Of a DNA stretch of 64,000 bases, positions 52,116 to 61,404 are shown one piece after another. Where the stretch lies: positions 1 to 64,000 of the forward strand of contig NZ_BAJT01000003.1 in assembly GCF_000613845.1 (NCBI RefSeq), in the 5' to 3' direction. Position numbers and translations under genes: made by a program. Source of the stretch: Asaia astilbis JCM 15831. Its GTDB lineage: Bacteria; Pseudomonadota; Alphaproteobacteria; Acetobacterales; Acetobacteraceae. Within the stretch, counting starts at the first letter, position 1. The number at the start of each line of letters is the position of its first letter. The notes beneath the pieces are model-generated. The model worked only from the letters and a program-made list of their open reading frames with translations, was not told the origin of the DNA and searched no databases.

Positions 52116-55100
52116 ATGACCGATACCCCCACCTGGCCGATCCTCTGGGGCGTGCCGGAAGCCTATACCGCCTTCTTGCTGCGTCGCCGTCTCGGCGAGC
52201 ATGATGGCGCCCTGATCCATGTCGCGCGTGACGATGCCGCCGTGGCCGCCCTTGCGGACATGTTGGCCTATGTCGAGCCGGACGTCACCGTGCTGCGCTT
52301 TCCGGCATGGGACTGCCTTCCCTATGATCGGGTCTCTCCGAACCCGACCATCACGGCCGAGCGTGCTGCGACACTGACACGTCTGCTCGAGCCTGCGGGG
52401 AAGACGCGGCGCATCGTGCTGACGACTGTGCACGCCCTCGTTCAGCGCGTGCCCCCCAGGCAAGCTTTTCGCGATCAGTCGATCTCGGTGAAAAAAGGCG
52501 AGGCGCTCGATCAGGCGATGCTCATCGAGCTTCTGGTGGCAAGTGGCTATACCCGCACCGATACGGTGATGGAGGCAGGCGAATTCGCCACTCGCGGCGG
52601 TATCTTCGATCTCTATCCGGCGGGCGAGAGCGAACCGATCCGACTCGATCTGTTCGGGGACGAGGTCGATAACATCCGCCGTTTCGATGTCGCCAGTCAG
52701 CTTTCGACCGACACGCTCGATGCGTTCAAGCTGCGGCCCGTTTCCGAATATGCGCTCAGCCCCGAAGCGATCAGCCATTTTCGCTCAGCCTGGCGTGACC
52801 TCTTTGGTCCGTCCTCGGCATCGGATGTTCTGTACGAGCATGTGAGTGATGCCAGACGCTTCCCCGGTCTCGAGCATTATATACCGCTCTTTCATGAGCA
52901 GATGGAGACATTGATCGACTATCTGCCGGATGCCTCGGTAAGTTTCGACCATCAGGTGCCTGATATTCTCAAGGCACGGCTGGAGATGATCGCCGATCAT
53001 TTCGAAGCCAGAAAAGCGCCTGCGCGGGAAGGGGAGGCCATCTATCGCGCCTTGCCGTCCCATCTCCTTTATCTCAACCGGAACGGATGGGATGCGATGC
53101 TGGCGCGCGTGCCCAGCATCGCGCTCAATCCGTTTGCCAAACCCGACACCGTTCAGGGGCTGGATGCCGGGGGGCGACCCGGACCGATTTTCGTGCGGGG
53201 CAAGGATGGCACACGTGAGGGGGCGTTCGATGCGCTGCGTACCCAGCTTGAGGCTTGGGAGAAAGCAGGGCGACGGTGCTATGTCACGGCCTGGAGCAGG
53301 GGATCGCGCGAGCGCATCGCCTCGCTGCTCAAGGAACACCGCTTTACGACAGAGATGCATGATAGCTGGGCCTCGGCGGCAGGAATCGCCCCGGGGACGG
53401 TCGGTCTTATCCTGCTCGGGCTGGAACGCGGTTTTGTGGCCGATCGCATGGCCTTCATCTCGGAGCAGGATTTGCTGGGCGAGCGGATTGCCCGTCCCCC
53501 ACGGCGAAAGCGTCGTGCCGAGCAGTTCATCACCGAGGCGTCAGAGATCGCCGAGGGCGATCTGGTCGTTCACGCCGAGTACGGCATTGGACGCTATGAG
53601 GGGCTGGAGACCGTCAGCGATGGTGTGGCGCCGCATGACTGCCTGAGACTACTTTATGACGGCGCGCAGAAACTGTTTCTGCCGGTCGAGAATATCGAGC
53701 TTCTGAGCCGTTTCGGATCGGAGCAGGGCGGTGTTGCGCTCGACAAGCTGGGCGGACAGGCCTGGCAGGCGCGCAAGGCCAAGATGAAGGAACGCATCCG
53801 CGATATGGCGGGTGAGTTGATTCGTACCGCGGCCGGACGCGCCATGAGAGAGGCGCCCTCGCTCATTCCTGCAGAGGGCATGTGGGATGAGTTCTGCGCC
53901 CGGTTCCCGTTTGTCGAGACGGAAGATCAGTCGCGCGCTATTGCAGATGTGCTGGAAGATCTGACATCCGGTCGTCCGATGGATCGACTGGTCTGCGGCG
54001 ACGTCGGCTTCGGCAAGACGGAAGTGGCGTTGCGGGCGGCGTTCGTTGCCGCGCTCTCTGGTGTTCAGGTCGCTGTCGTCGTGCCGACAACACTTCTGGC
54101 GCGTCAGCATTTCCGCAGCTTCTCAACACGCTTCGAGGGCTTTCCCGTGCGGATTGCGCAGCTCTCGCGCCTTGTTACCGCCAAGGAGGCGGCTGAAACG
54201 CGCCGTGCGCTCGAAGAGGGGCAGGTCGATATTGTGGTCGGCACCCATGCGCTGATTGCGAAATCGGTCGGGTTTGCCAATCTGGGTCTTCTGATTATCG
54301 ATGAGGAGCAGCATTTCGGCGTTGCACACAAGGAACGTCTGAAATCCCTGCGCGAGGACGTTCATGTACTGACGTTGTCCGCCACGCCGCTGCCCCGTAC
54401 GCTTCAGCTCTCGCTGACGGGCGTACGCGAGATGAGTCTCATCGCCACACCCCCGACAGACAGGTTGGCAGTACGGACGTTCATCACGCCTTTCGATAGC
54501 GTCATGATCCGCGAGGCGATCCAGCGCGAGCGTTTTCGTGGAGGGCAGATTTTCTGTGTCGTGCCTCGTATCGAGGATATGGATCGCATGGCCGAGCGTC
54601 TGCGCGACATCGTGCCCGACGCCAAGACGGTTCAGGCCCATGGGCGTCTGACGCCTGCCGAACTTGAGCGCGTCATGACCGAGTTCTCCGACGGGCGTTA
54701 CGATATTCTCTTATCGACCAATATCGTCGAGAGTGGTCTCGACATGCCTGCGGTGAACACGCTGATCATCCATCGCGCAGATCTGTTCGGTCTCGGGCAA
54801 CTCTATCAGCTTCGCGGTCGCGTCGGGCGTGGCAAGCAGCGCGGTTATGCCTATCTGACCTGGCCGCAGAGCCATCGCCTGTCTCCGGCATCTGAAAAGC
54901 GGCTTGAGATCATGCAGACCCTCGACACGCTCGGGGCAGGCTTCACGCTGGCATCGCATGATCTCGATTTGCGTGGTGCGGGCAATTTGCTCGGTGACGA
55001 ACAGTCAGGTCATATCAAGGAAGTCGGCATCGAGCTTTATCAGCAGATGCTTGAAGACGCTGTGACGACCATGCGCCTGCAGAAGGATCAGAAGCGCGAG

Positions 55101-55571
55101 GAAGACAAGGACTGGACACCGAATATCATTCTGGGCCTGCCGGTTCTGATCCCGGAGGCCTATGTGCGCGATCTCCCGGTGCGTCTCGGCCTCTATCGGC
55201 GTATTGCGCGACTGGAGGGAGAGGCAGAGCTTGAAGCGATGCGCGCCGAGATGGTGGATCGCTTCGGATCGCTCCCTCAGGAAGTGGAAAATCTGCTCGA
55301 CGTCGTCGTGATCAAGCGCCTGTGCAGTGCGGCTGGGGTGGATCGACTGGAGGCTGGACCGAAAGGAATGGTGATCCAGTTCCGTAACCGCAAATTCCGC
55401 AACCCGATGGGGCTGCTGAAATGGGTCGAGCGTCATAAGGATCAGGGTGTCAAACTCCGCCCGGATCAGAAGCTGGCCGTCGTGCGGGAAATGACGAATG
55501 CCCAGCGTATTACCATGGCGCGCAAAGTGATGAGCGCCATGAAGAAGCTAGCGGAGAAAGATAACAGCTGA
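52116..55571 (+). CDS. mfd: transcription-repair coupling factor
   Basis: Removes RNA polymerase stalled at lesions and recruits UvrA. At 1151 residues it is full length. The UvrB-homology region includes LPYDRVSPNPTITAERAATL, the RNA polymerase interaction domain reads DLVVHAEYGIGRYEGLE, and the RecG-like translocase has CGDVGFGKTEVALRAAF, IIDEEQHFGVAHKERLK, LSATPLPRTLQ and QLRGRVGRGKQRGYAYL. A TRCF C-terminal domain ends the protein. I use ATG 52116; the frame is open for some codons upstream (including TTG 52104), so the true start may be slightly earlier. Confidence 0.95.
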   Translation: MTDTPTWPILWGVPEAYTAFLLRRRLGEHDGALIHVARDDAAVAALADMLAYVEPDVTVLRFPAWDCLPYDRVSPNPTITAERAATLTRLLEPAGKTRRIVLTTVHALVQRVPPRQAFRDQSISVKKGEALDQAMLIELLVASGYTRTDTVMEAGEFATRGGIFDLYPAGESEPIRLDLFGDEVDNIRRFDVASQLSTDTLDAFKLRPVSEYALSPEAISHFRSAWRDLFGPSSASDVLYEHVSDARRFPGLEHYIPLFHEQMETLIDYLPDASVSFDHQVPDILKARLEMIADHFEARKAPAREGEAIYRALPSHLLYLNRNGWDAMLARVPSIALNPFAKPDTVQGLDAGGRPGPIFVRGKDGTREGAFDALRTQLEAWEKAGRRCYVTAWSRGSRERIASLLKEHRFTTEMHDSWASAAGIAPGTVGLILLGLERGFVADRMAFISEQDLLGERIARPPRRKRRAEQFITEASEIAEGDLVVHAEYGIGRYEGLETVSDGVAPHDCLRLLYDGAQKLFLPVENIELLSRFGSEQGGVALDKLGGQAWQARKAKMKERIRDMAGELIRTAAGRAMREAPSLIPAEGMWDEFCARFPFVETEDQSRAIADVLEDLTSGRPMDRLVCGDVGFGKTEVALRAAFVAALSGVQVAVVVPTTLLARQHFRSFSTRFEGFPVRIAQLSRLVTAKEAAETRRALEEGQVDIVVGTHALIAKSVGFANLGLLIIDEEQHFGVAHKERLKSLREDVHVLTLSATPLPRTLQLSLTGVREMSLIATPPTDRLAVRTFITPFDSVMIREAIQRERFRGGQIFCVVPRIEDMDRMAERLRDIVPDAKTVQAHGRLTPAELERVMTEFSDGRYDILLSTNIVESGLDMPAVNTLIIHRADLFGLGQLYQLRGRVGRGKQRGYAYLTWPQSHRLSPASEKRLEIMQTLDTLGAGFTLASHDLDLRGAGNLLGDEQSGHIKEVGIELYQQMLEDAVTTMRLQKDQKREEDKDWTPNIILGLPVLIPEAYVRDLPVRLGLYRRIARLEGEAELEAMRAEMVDRFGSLPQEVENLLDVVVIKRLCSAAGVDRLEAGPKGMVIQFRNRKFRNPMGLLKWVERHKDQGVKLRPDQKLAVVREMTNAQRITMARKVMSAMKKLAEKDNS

Positions 55572-56146
55572 GAGGTCAAAAGTGCAGGCGAAAATTTTGT
55601 AAGATGCAAAGACGTTTGAGATACGCTGGCTTATAGAGCGGGAGGACGAATTTCGCATAGTGCGAGCGCGATGCTGAGGGTGAAGGCGGCAGTAGCCAAG
55701 CGCTAAACACGGAAGATCATGTCCGGCGTTGTGCGAGCACGAAGCTTCCTGCAAATTGAGCGAGAATGAGATTAGCTGGCGATGATCTGCGGCCAATGAA
55801 CGCTGCTTTACTTTCAGCTTAGTTTGCCGATCAATCTTGATGGAGCTTGGGTTGATGCTCTCCGATTTATCCGTGTGCGCCATTTTTCCGTTTAGGAATT
55901 TTTCCAAGTAAAGGCTATTCCTAGCATCAATGTTTTTATTTTAGATTGAGATACAGGATGATTAACTTTCGGAAGGATCGAAAGGAGGTGGCGGTGGTAA
56001 AAGCGCTCAGATAGGCTGGGTTCTATATTTTTGAAATTCTTTCGCTCGAGAGAGATCAATTTTACACTATTATTCATTTATTTATTGGTAGAGATTATCA
56101 ATAGATACGATAATTGTCCTATTAAAAACGTTAGGGGTTCAATATA
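55572..56146. other. intergenic region between mfd and the methyltransferase
   Basis: About 575 bases without a supportable gene. The base composition turns AT-rich from about 55,900 on. Small minus-strand readings of 119 and 61 codons show no family motifs. This looks like the left border of the accessory segment; a decayed mobile element is possible but I could not identify one. Confidence 0.5.
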
Positions 56147-56923
56147 GTGATTGACAAAAGCGAAATCAAAGCAAATTCTTTGTTTGCAAATAAACGCGTA
56201 CTTCTATCATCTCCAGAAAGAGAATGTGTAGAAATTAACGATACTAAATCCGGAAGAATCTGGAAGAGTATCCCTGGTGGCCACAAATGGCTGGATTATT
56301 TTAAAATATATGATAGAGAATTTTCTTATTTTGTTAATAAAAGCCCCAAAATACTTGAAATTGGCGTCTATAAAGGGGCTTCCTTAAAATTATGGAAAGA
56401 GTTTTTCGGAGAGGGGTGTAAAATTGTCGGCATTGATATCGATCCAGTCTGTCTTTCGTACCACAGTCCGGAGAATAATATTTTTGTGGAGATAGGATTG
56501 CAGGGAGATGACGCGTTCCTCAGCCACGTTATTGACCAGCACGGTCCCTTCGATATCATTATTGATGATGGCAGCCACAAAGCCTCCGACCAGATTAAAT
56601 CTTTTATTTCTCTTTTTGAGCATGGATTGCGGTCAGAAGGGTTGTATTTAGTCGAGGATCTTGAGTGTATGTATTGGGGGAATACGGACGAGTACAGAGA
56701 CGTAAAGTCTACTTCAGTGGATTTTTTCAAGTCTCTGGTCGATATGCAAAATGAAGTATTTTCTCGATATTCCTACAATGAACTCAGTATGCATGGTGAA
56801 AATTTCGCAAAATCCCTCGATATTTATGGAATAAGTACTTTTCTTCTTTCGATTAGGTTCTATCAAGGAATCGTTGTTTTGGAGAAGGGGATCAAGGGGC
56901 CTCCTAAGACTCTCCATTTGTGA
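56147..56923 (+). CDS. class I SAM-dependent methyltransferase-like protein, AT-rich
   Basis: 258 residues. The SAM-binding core is visible: ILEIGVYKGASLKLWKEFF (motif I), KIVGIDIDP (acidic end of strand 2) and FDIIIDDGSHKASDQIKSF with an Asp-Asp-Gly-Ser-His that also occurs in sugar- or macrolide-O-methyltransferases and cephalosporin-hydroxylase-like proteins. YLVEDLECMYWG follows. Acceptor unknown; a glycan or lipid sugar is plausible. Codons are strongly A/T-ending, unlike all neighbours, which points to horizontal acquisition. Start is GTG with an AGGGG tract about a dozen bases upstream, so the start is uncertain. Confidence 0.72.
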   Translation: MIDKSEIKANSLFANKRVLLSSPERECVEINDTKSGRIWKSIPGGHKWLDYFKIYDREFSYFVNKSPKILEIGVYKGASLKLWKEFFGEGCKIVGIDIDPVCLSYHSPENNIFVEIGLQGDDAFLSHVIDQHGPFDIIIDDGSHKASDQIKSFISLFEHGLRSEGLYLVEDLECMYWGNTDEYRDVKSTSVDFFKSLVDMQNEVFSRYSYNELSMHGENFAKSLDIYGISTFLLSIRFYQGIVVLEKGIKGPPKTLHL

Positions 56924-57148
56924 AGTGCCTGAGCGGCTTCGTCTTTCCTTCGGCTACTGAGCTATGCGGCATCCCAAATCCCTAAGGGGCGCTGCAAGAG
57001 TCAGGTGCGATATCGACGGACTATCTGGCGGACGCTTCACCATTTAGCTTTTTGGAGTCTGGCGCTGACGATCGATGTGCAAATTCAGTGAACATCATTC
57101 CGGAAAACTGAGAAGGGCTGCTGCTGGAAGGTGTCAAGGCGGCCTTGC

Positions 57149-57235
57149 TTAATCGAAAGGAATTGGAATGGAATTGACCTTGAGGATGTCACTTCCGAGT
57201 GTCAGATCCCGCAACACCTGTTTGCAGTTGTGACG
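57149..57235 (-). pseudogene. C-terminal fragment of a DUF2125-type gene
   Basis: The 29-codon stretch ending at TAA reads QVLRDLTLGSDILKVNSIPI and closely matches the last codons of the DUF2125 gene at 63681 (QVLWDLTLESGILKVNSIPI), at both DNA and protein level. Nothing upstream of it belongs to that family; instead it abuts the transposase remnant. It is a truncated paralogue or duplication scar. Confidence 0.75.
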
Positions 57236-57719
57236 CGCCTCCAGTCCTTGGGCCTTCCGAACATGATTTCGTTACGATTGCGGCGCCGATATTTGCGTTT
57301 GTCGCAACTCACGGGCGTCTTGCGGGATTTACGTCCCGTGATGCAGGACTTGCTCCCTTGTTCTCCCAGCCTGTCCCTGTCCGTTACCGCGTGCAGTTCG
57401 GTGTTCATGCGCCCTCTGGTCCGCCCGATCAGGCGGTCTAAACCCCCTTTTTTACCCGTGGACTCGAGGCCGTGCGGTAGGCCTTGAGATAGGTCGCGTC
57501 GATCATAATTATCTGGCGATTCGATCAGGCCGCGGACAGGCCATTCATTATTTGAGCAAAAACCCCTGCAGCACCCTGATGGTTCCAGCTATCATCGAGT
57601 GTCTTGTGCGGGCCGTACTCCCGTAGAGCATCTGCCAGCGCAACCCGTTGCGGTTCACCAAGAAGATCCCGCTCAGCTCGCGCCTCCTGCTCGTTCGTCA
57701 GCCATTATAGATCGCTCAT
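57232..57719 (-). pseudogene. decayed IS5-family transposase
   Basis: Minus-strand reading gives recognisable pieces of an IS5/IS427-type DDE transposase in order: MSDL-stop-WLTNEQ, REYGPHKTL, GAAGVFAQIMNGLSAA-stop, IIMIDATYLKAYRTASSPR (catalytic Asp), GLDRLIGRTRGRMNTELHAVTD, then after an internal deletion TGRKSRKTPV, RRRNRNEIMFGRPKDWRRV (catalytic Glu). There are two in-frame stops and a missing central part, and the C-terminus is cut where it meets the DUF2125 fragment. This is genuine decay, unlike the single-base breaks in the housekeeping genes. No inverted terminal repeats were found. Confidence 0.85.
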
Positions 57720-58189
57720 CTTCAGTCTGCTCGCAGAGCTTGAATCAGATTTTCATATCCAGATCTCTGGCCCCAGAGCCTGACTTGTATTCGGGAGTGA
57801 TGACCTATTGCGAGCATTGAAGAAATGACTTTCGTGCCACGTTGAGAGGCAGAGACGTCATCACGAGAAGCGGGTGAATTTGTCGAAGATAAATCCATTC
57901 GGAGTCGGAAATTTGCCGATTGAGGCAGCGCGTCAAGTACAAGCGTCATGGCCTGGAACGCTCATCGTTGATCAAAGCGCTTCAGCCGGGCAATCATCGA
58001 AATCAGAAAGCGTGTGGAATGCAGCGATCACTTTGAGCAAAATATTCGATATAAACTACCCATATAAAGAACTAGTTACTTATAATATCGACTCATATAA
58101 TTATCTATAATAAATCTCCAGAAAAATTTACTTGATTCTGCATTGATTCTGCCGATTTTTGTTACAATAAGTAACGGGAATTATCAGCC
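57720..58189. other. 470-base region before the repeat protein
   Basis: No gene supported. Left part is the upstream flank of the IS5 remnant. The right part becomes AT-rich and holds two direct copies of TTGATTCTGC twelve bases apart about 50-60 bases before the next gene, which may belong to its promoter. Confidence 0.4.
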
Positions 58190-60349
58190 ATGTCCGAGAC
58201 GCACTCCCTCATATCCAGTCATCGCCCTGACGTCTTATTTCCTCTTTCGGCAAGCGATGAGCTGATACGCCCTATCGGCAGCGGCATGTCAGGTGCTGAA
58301 ACGAGTACGGTATCGCTCCCTGCATCGGGATCTTTTTCGCAGACAGGATATCTCTTTTCGGATCACAACGCAGGGCGTGTCCAGGATCGTCTCATAGGTC
58401 AGCAGGCGCAGGGGAAAGACGTGCAGGCGTTGGTTGATCAGCTTTTAGTTAAGGCTGACGCAGACGCTGTGTCCGACGTGCATGCGCTACAGGGCACAAA
58501 GCAGGCAGTGGCCCTTCCTCAGGGCGGAGAACAAGTTGCTCAACATTTCGCAAAGCAAATTGCTGAGCAACAGGCTCTTTCTACGGATGGGGCGACAGGT
58601 GCACCTCCGCTGAAGTTCCTGAGTGCGTCTACAGCTTTGATGGTGGAGCCGAGGGTCTTTTCAGCGAGCATGGAAGAGCAGTTGAAAGAGATGATCGGAA
58701 CTGTTCAAGGACGTCCCCTCACTCCGGGTGATGACGATTGGGTCAGGGATAAAGCTGAGAAGATCTCCAGCGGAGCATTGAAGCTAGAGCAGGCTCGACA
58801 GGATCTCGCACACTGGACTGCTAATGACGGGCAATATGACCAGATCTTCCGCGATGTCCATGGTAGGGATCCCGGCCCTCAGGACCGCGACTATGCGGGC
58901 AATATGATTGGTGGGGGATGGTCCAAGCAGGATTATCGCTGGCACGAAGCGCATAGTGCGTCTTCCTATGACCAGTTGGAGAACATGATTCCGACGATCA
59001 TGGGGCATCCTTACTGGGCGGAACACAACCAACCATGGCGTGATGCGACGGCGAATTCGATTGGGGCTGGGAACTACGATATCAGCCGTGCACGCATGGA
59101 CCTTGCTCATTATCCCGAGGCGCTGAACGCTCTGGAGAACATGATTCCGACGATCATGGGGCATCCTTATTGGGCGGAACACAACCAACCATGGCGCGAC
59201 GCGACGGCGAATTCGATTGGGGCTGGGAACTACGATATCAGCCGTGCACGCATGGACCTTGCTCATTATCCCGAGGCTTATGACGCCATTGTTCGAGCGG
59301 GGCGGGAGGTACTAGGACGAGAGCTTACCTCGTCTGAGATTTCCGCTTATCAATTTGAGATCGGCAAAGGACGCACCATCTCAGATTTACGTGACAGTAA
59401 ATTCGCGCCGATGTTTGAGAATATCTTGTCCAATCCGAGTGTGGATGGTCCAAATCTCAAGATGAACACGCAAGGCGTGGTCAACGGAGCTCCTCAATAT
59501 AATGACAGGCTTCCGGCGTTAGCGGGGGGAAGCTCTCCTGATTGGGGTGTGATTCAATGGAACGGTCAGTCGCCGCTTGATCCTGCGGCTGGGACGTCAT
59601 CGCAGGCTTGGGATAAGAGATACGGCGCTTCCATTGGTCACTGGACACAAGGATCAGCCACATCGTCAGCCGGCAAGACTGACTACACAGTGTTCCGCGA
59701 CCCTAAGGATGGGCATTATGTCTATCAAATGGCCGCTCAGGGCGGAAAGTTTCTCGATGTGCAGCTGTCGAGCGTTAGAGATATAGATCGTAAATATTCA
59801 TTCGATCATCAGATAACGGCGTCCTTCGAGCAGGGGATTAGCGATTATAATAGGGGTAATACAGGTAATTTTCAGGCAGGAATAAATTTTACCATCAATT
59901 ATCATAGTGCCAATATGAGTTTTGGTATCTTCTTGCAGTTTCAAATGGTTGATTCTCGAGGCGCTCCCCCGCCTTACGCGATGATACCGTATACGCTGGG
60001 CGGTTCCATTTATAACGTTAATGGTGGTTCGGGCTCGTATATTAATCCTCAATCGTCATCCAACGATGGGGTGATGTACAAGACGACGATCGACGTGAAC
60101 AAAGGGTTGATGGCTGCCATTAGAGCGATGTCGACTGTACGCCCCGATCTTCGTGGGGAGCTCAGTAACCTCAGTAACTGGTATATGGCAGGAAATTATA
60201 TTGGGGTTGAGACAACTGCTGGTAGGGGATCTCAGAATGATGTCACTGCCAAGTACACGGTAAAAGATCCGACAATTACCTATGACAGATCGAAAAATAT
60301 CAATTATCAAGACTCCGTAAACACGTCTTCAATTGTATCGATGTCCTGA
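58190..60349 (+). CDS. large protein of unknown function with DUF4214-like internal repeats
   Basis: 719 residues, not assigned to a characterised family. Residues 1-160 are polar with no signal peptide. Residues ~165-405 hold five units of 40-54 residues sharing a V/I-x-GR or GHP turn, a later I-x-x-G and an AR-x-DLAH ending; the pattern recalls DUF4214 repeats of secreted proteins. Units three and four are almost identical. Residues 405-719 are rich in Gly, Ser, Asn and Tyr with alternating hydrophobics (FQAGINFTINYHSANMSFGI), suggesting a beta-sandwich. Start ATG lacks a strong ribosome site. A non-classically or type I secreted surface protein is a reasonable but unproven idea. Confidence 0.65.
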   Translation: MSETHSLISSHRPDVLFPLSASDELIRPIGSGMSGAETSTVSLPASGSFSQTGYLFSDHNAGRVQDRLIGQQAQGKDVQALVDQLLVKADADAVSDVHALQGTKQAVALPQGGEQVAQHFAKQIAEQQALSTDGATGAPPLKFLSASTALMVEPRVFSASMEEQLKEMIGTVQGRPLTPGDDDWVRDKAEKISSGALKLEQARQDLAHWTANDGQYDQIFRDVHGRDPGPQDRDYAGNMIGGGWSKQDYRWHEAHSASSYDQLENMIPTIMGHPYWAEHNQPWRDATANSIGAGNYDISRARMDLAHYPEALNALENMIPTIMGHPYWAEHNQPWRDATANSIGAGNYDISRARMDLAHYPEAYDAIVRAGREVLGRELTSSEISAYQFEIGKGRTISDLRDSKFAPMFENILSNPSVDGPNLKMNTQGVVNGAPQYNDRLPALAGGSSPDWGVIQWNGQSPLDPAAGTSSQAWDKRYGASIGHWTQGSATSSAGKTDYTVFRDPKDGHYVYQMAAQGGKFLDVQLSSVRDIDRKYSFDHQITASFEQGISDYNRGNTGNFQAGINFTINYHSANMSFGIFLQFQMVDSRGAPPPYAMIPYTLGGSIYNVNGGSGSYINPQSSSNDGVMYKTTIDVNKGLMAAIRAMSTVRPDLRGELSNLSNWYMAGNYIGVETTAGRGSQNDVTAKYTVKDPTITYDRSKNINYQDSVNTSSIVSMS
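58977..59276 (+). repeat. recent tandem duplication of 156 bp inside the repeat gene
   Basis: 58977-59132 is followed directly by a second copy that stays near-identical to about 59276, with only a few silent differences (for example TTACTGG/TTATTGG and CGTGATGCG/CGCGACGCG). The period is 52 codons, so the frame is kept. This indicates in-frame copy-number variation of the protein repeat. Confidence 0.93.
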
Positions 60350-60642
60350 AATCGTCGTTCGGCGTGAGCAGCCAGCGGCGCCTCGTGCGAAATCGCATGA
60401 CGCGCCAGTTCCGGTTCGGTCCTTTGGTGATGGAGATGTCGGCCAAAGGGCATTTGATGGTCCTGTAACCCTGCCTCGATGCGACAAACATCAACTCTGA
60501 ATCACTCATGTAAGGTTGAATAGGTTCGGATTGATATCTCGGTCTGGTCGCGCTTGCCGGGGTCCTCGGGCCAAAGAAGGCAGGCGCGACAGCGACAACA
60601 CGGATAATGTATGGTCGATGCCTGCTTCTGGTTGCTGCGTTC
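60350..60642. other. intergenic region after the repeat protein
   Basis: About 290 bases. A minus-strand reading of 69 codons (60300-60509, starting MSDSELMFVASRQGYRT) overlaps the end of the repeat gene. It has no recognisable motif and I cannot support it as a gene. No terminator or RNA was recognised. Confidence 0.35.
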
Positions 60643-61404
60643 CTACCAGTTCCAGACGTCTTTTTCCTGCTCGCGGATTTTCTCCTCCAGGTCGCGGGGG
60701 AGAATGTTGCGAAAGCGCGAGGTTGGGTCGAGCGTGATGTCCGCCATGGTCTCGATGTCCTGATCGGCCTTGTACTGTGGCAGCGGGAACTTCAGATCAC
60801 TGTAATCGAAGAGATCTTTCTCACTTTTCCAGTAACGGGGACCCTCCATGATGAGATCATTGAAGTTCGTCTGATACGGACCGGGATTGATGGTCGCAAT
60901 CGTCACGTCGCGTTCAGCGAATTCCTGGTGAAGCGACTGCGCTACTGATTCAAGAGCGTGCTTGGAACCGCAATAGGCGCCGCCGAAAGGGAGGGTGACG
61001 ATACCCGCGATTGAAGAGATGAAAATGACGCGGGTCGGACCGGCGTCTCGCCTTGCGTGCAGATAGTCGCGTGTGAGAGCGACCGTCCCGAAAAGATTGA
61101 CCTCGAATTGGCGACGAAGCACCTCATCCGGCATGTCGGCCAAAGAGCCGCCTTCACCGATGCCCGCATTATTGACGAGGATGTCGTATTTCTCGCGCAG
61201 GGCGTGAGCCCGGTCCAGAGGGGAGGTGATGTCGAGGCGGAAAATCTCCAGATCGACCCCTTGCTGTTCGGCATCCCGGCGGAGTGCGCCCACCTGAGAC
61301 GTGAGTTCGACGCTGGCGTGGACGCGATGGCCGCGGCGTGCAAGCGAGAAAGCAAGAAGGCGGCCAAATCCTGTGCCTGCGCCGGTGATGAGGATTTTGC
61401 TCAT
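60643..61404 (-). CDS. short-chain dehydrogenase/reductase
   Basis: NAD(P)-dependent oxidoreductase of 253 residues. The cofactor motif is ITGAGTGFGRLLAFSLARRG (TGxGxGFG), followed by ILVNNAGIGEGG (NNAG), and the catalytic triad is in FISSIAGIV (Ser) and YCGSKHAL (Tyr and Lys). The substrate is unknown. Its ATG overlaps the stop of the small upstream gene, and an AraC regulator is transcribed divergently beyond that, so it is probably regulated by it. Confidence 0.88.
   Translation of the reverse strand: MSKILITGAGTGFGRLLAFSLARRGHRVHASVELTSQVGALRRDAEQQGVDLEIFRLDITSPLDRAHALREKYDILVNNAGIGEGGSLADMPDEVLRRQFEVNLFGTVALTRDYLHARRDAGPTRVIFISSIAGIVTLPFGGAYCGSKHALESVAQSLHQEFAERDVTIATINPGPYQTNFNDLIMEGPRYWKSEKDLFDYSDLKFPLPQYKADQDIETMADITLDPTSRFRNILPRDLEEKIREQEKDVWNW

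Noticed and set aside
52049-52117. 22-codon reading before mfd
   Set aside because: Too short and unlike SdhE; overlaps the mfd start and may just be upstream mfd sequence.
55548-56077. Two small minus-strand frames after mfd (119 and 61 codons)
   Set aside because: No motif, no ribosome site, and no convincing match to a transposase end.
58784-59266. 160-codon minus-strand open frame with an internal repeat
   Set aside because: Its repeat simply mirrors the tandem duplication in the plus-strand gene.
58977-59276. Possible CRISPR-like array
   Set aside because: Only two adjacent copies, no spacers, period of 52 codons inside a coding frame: a protein repeat.
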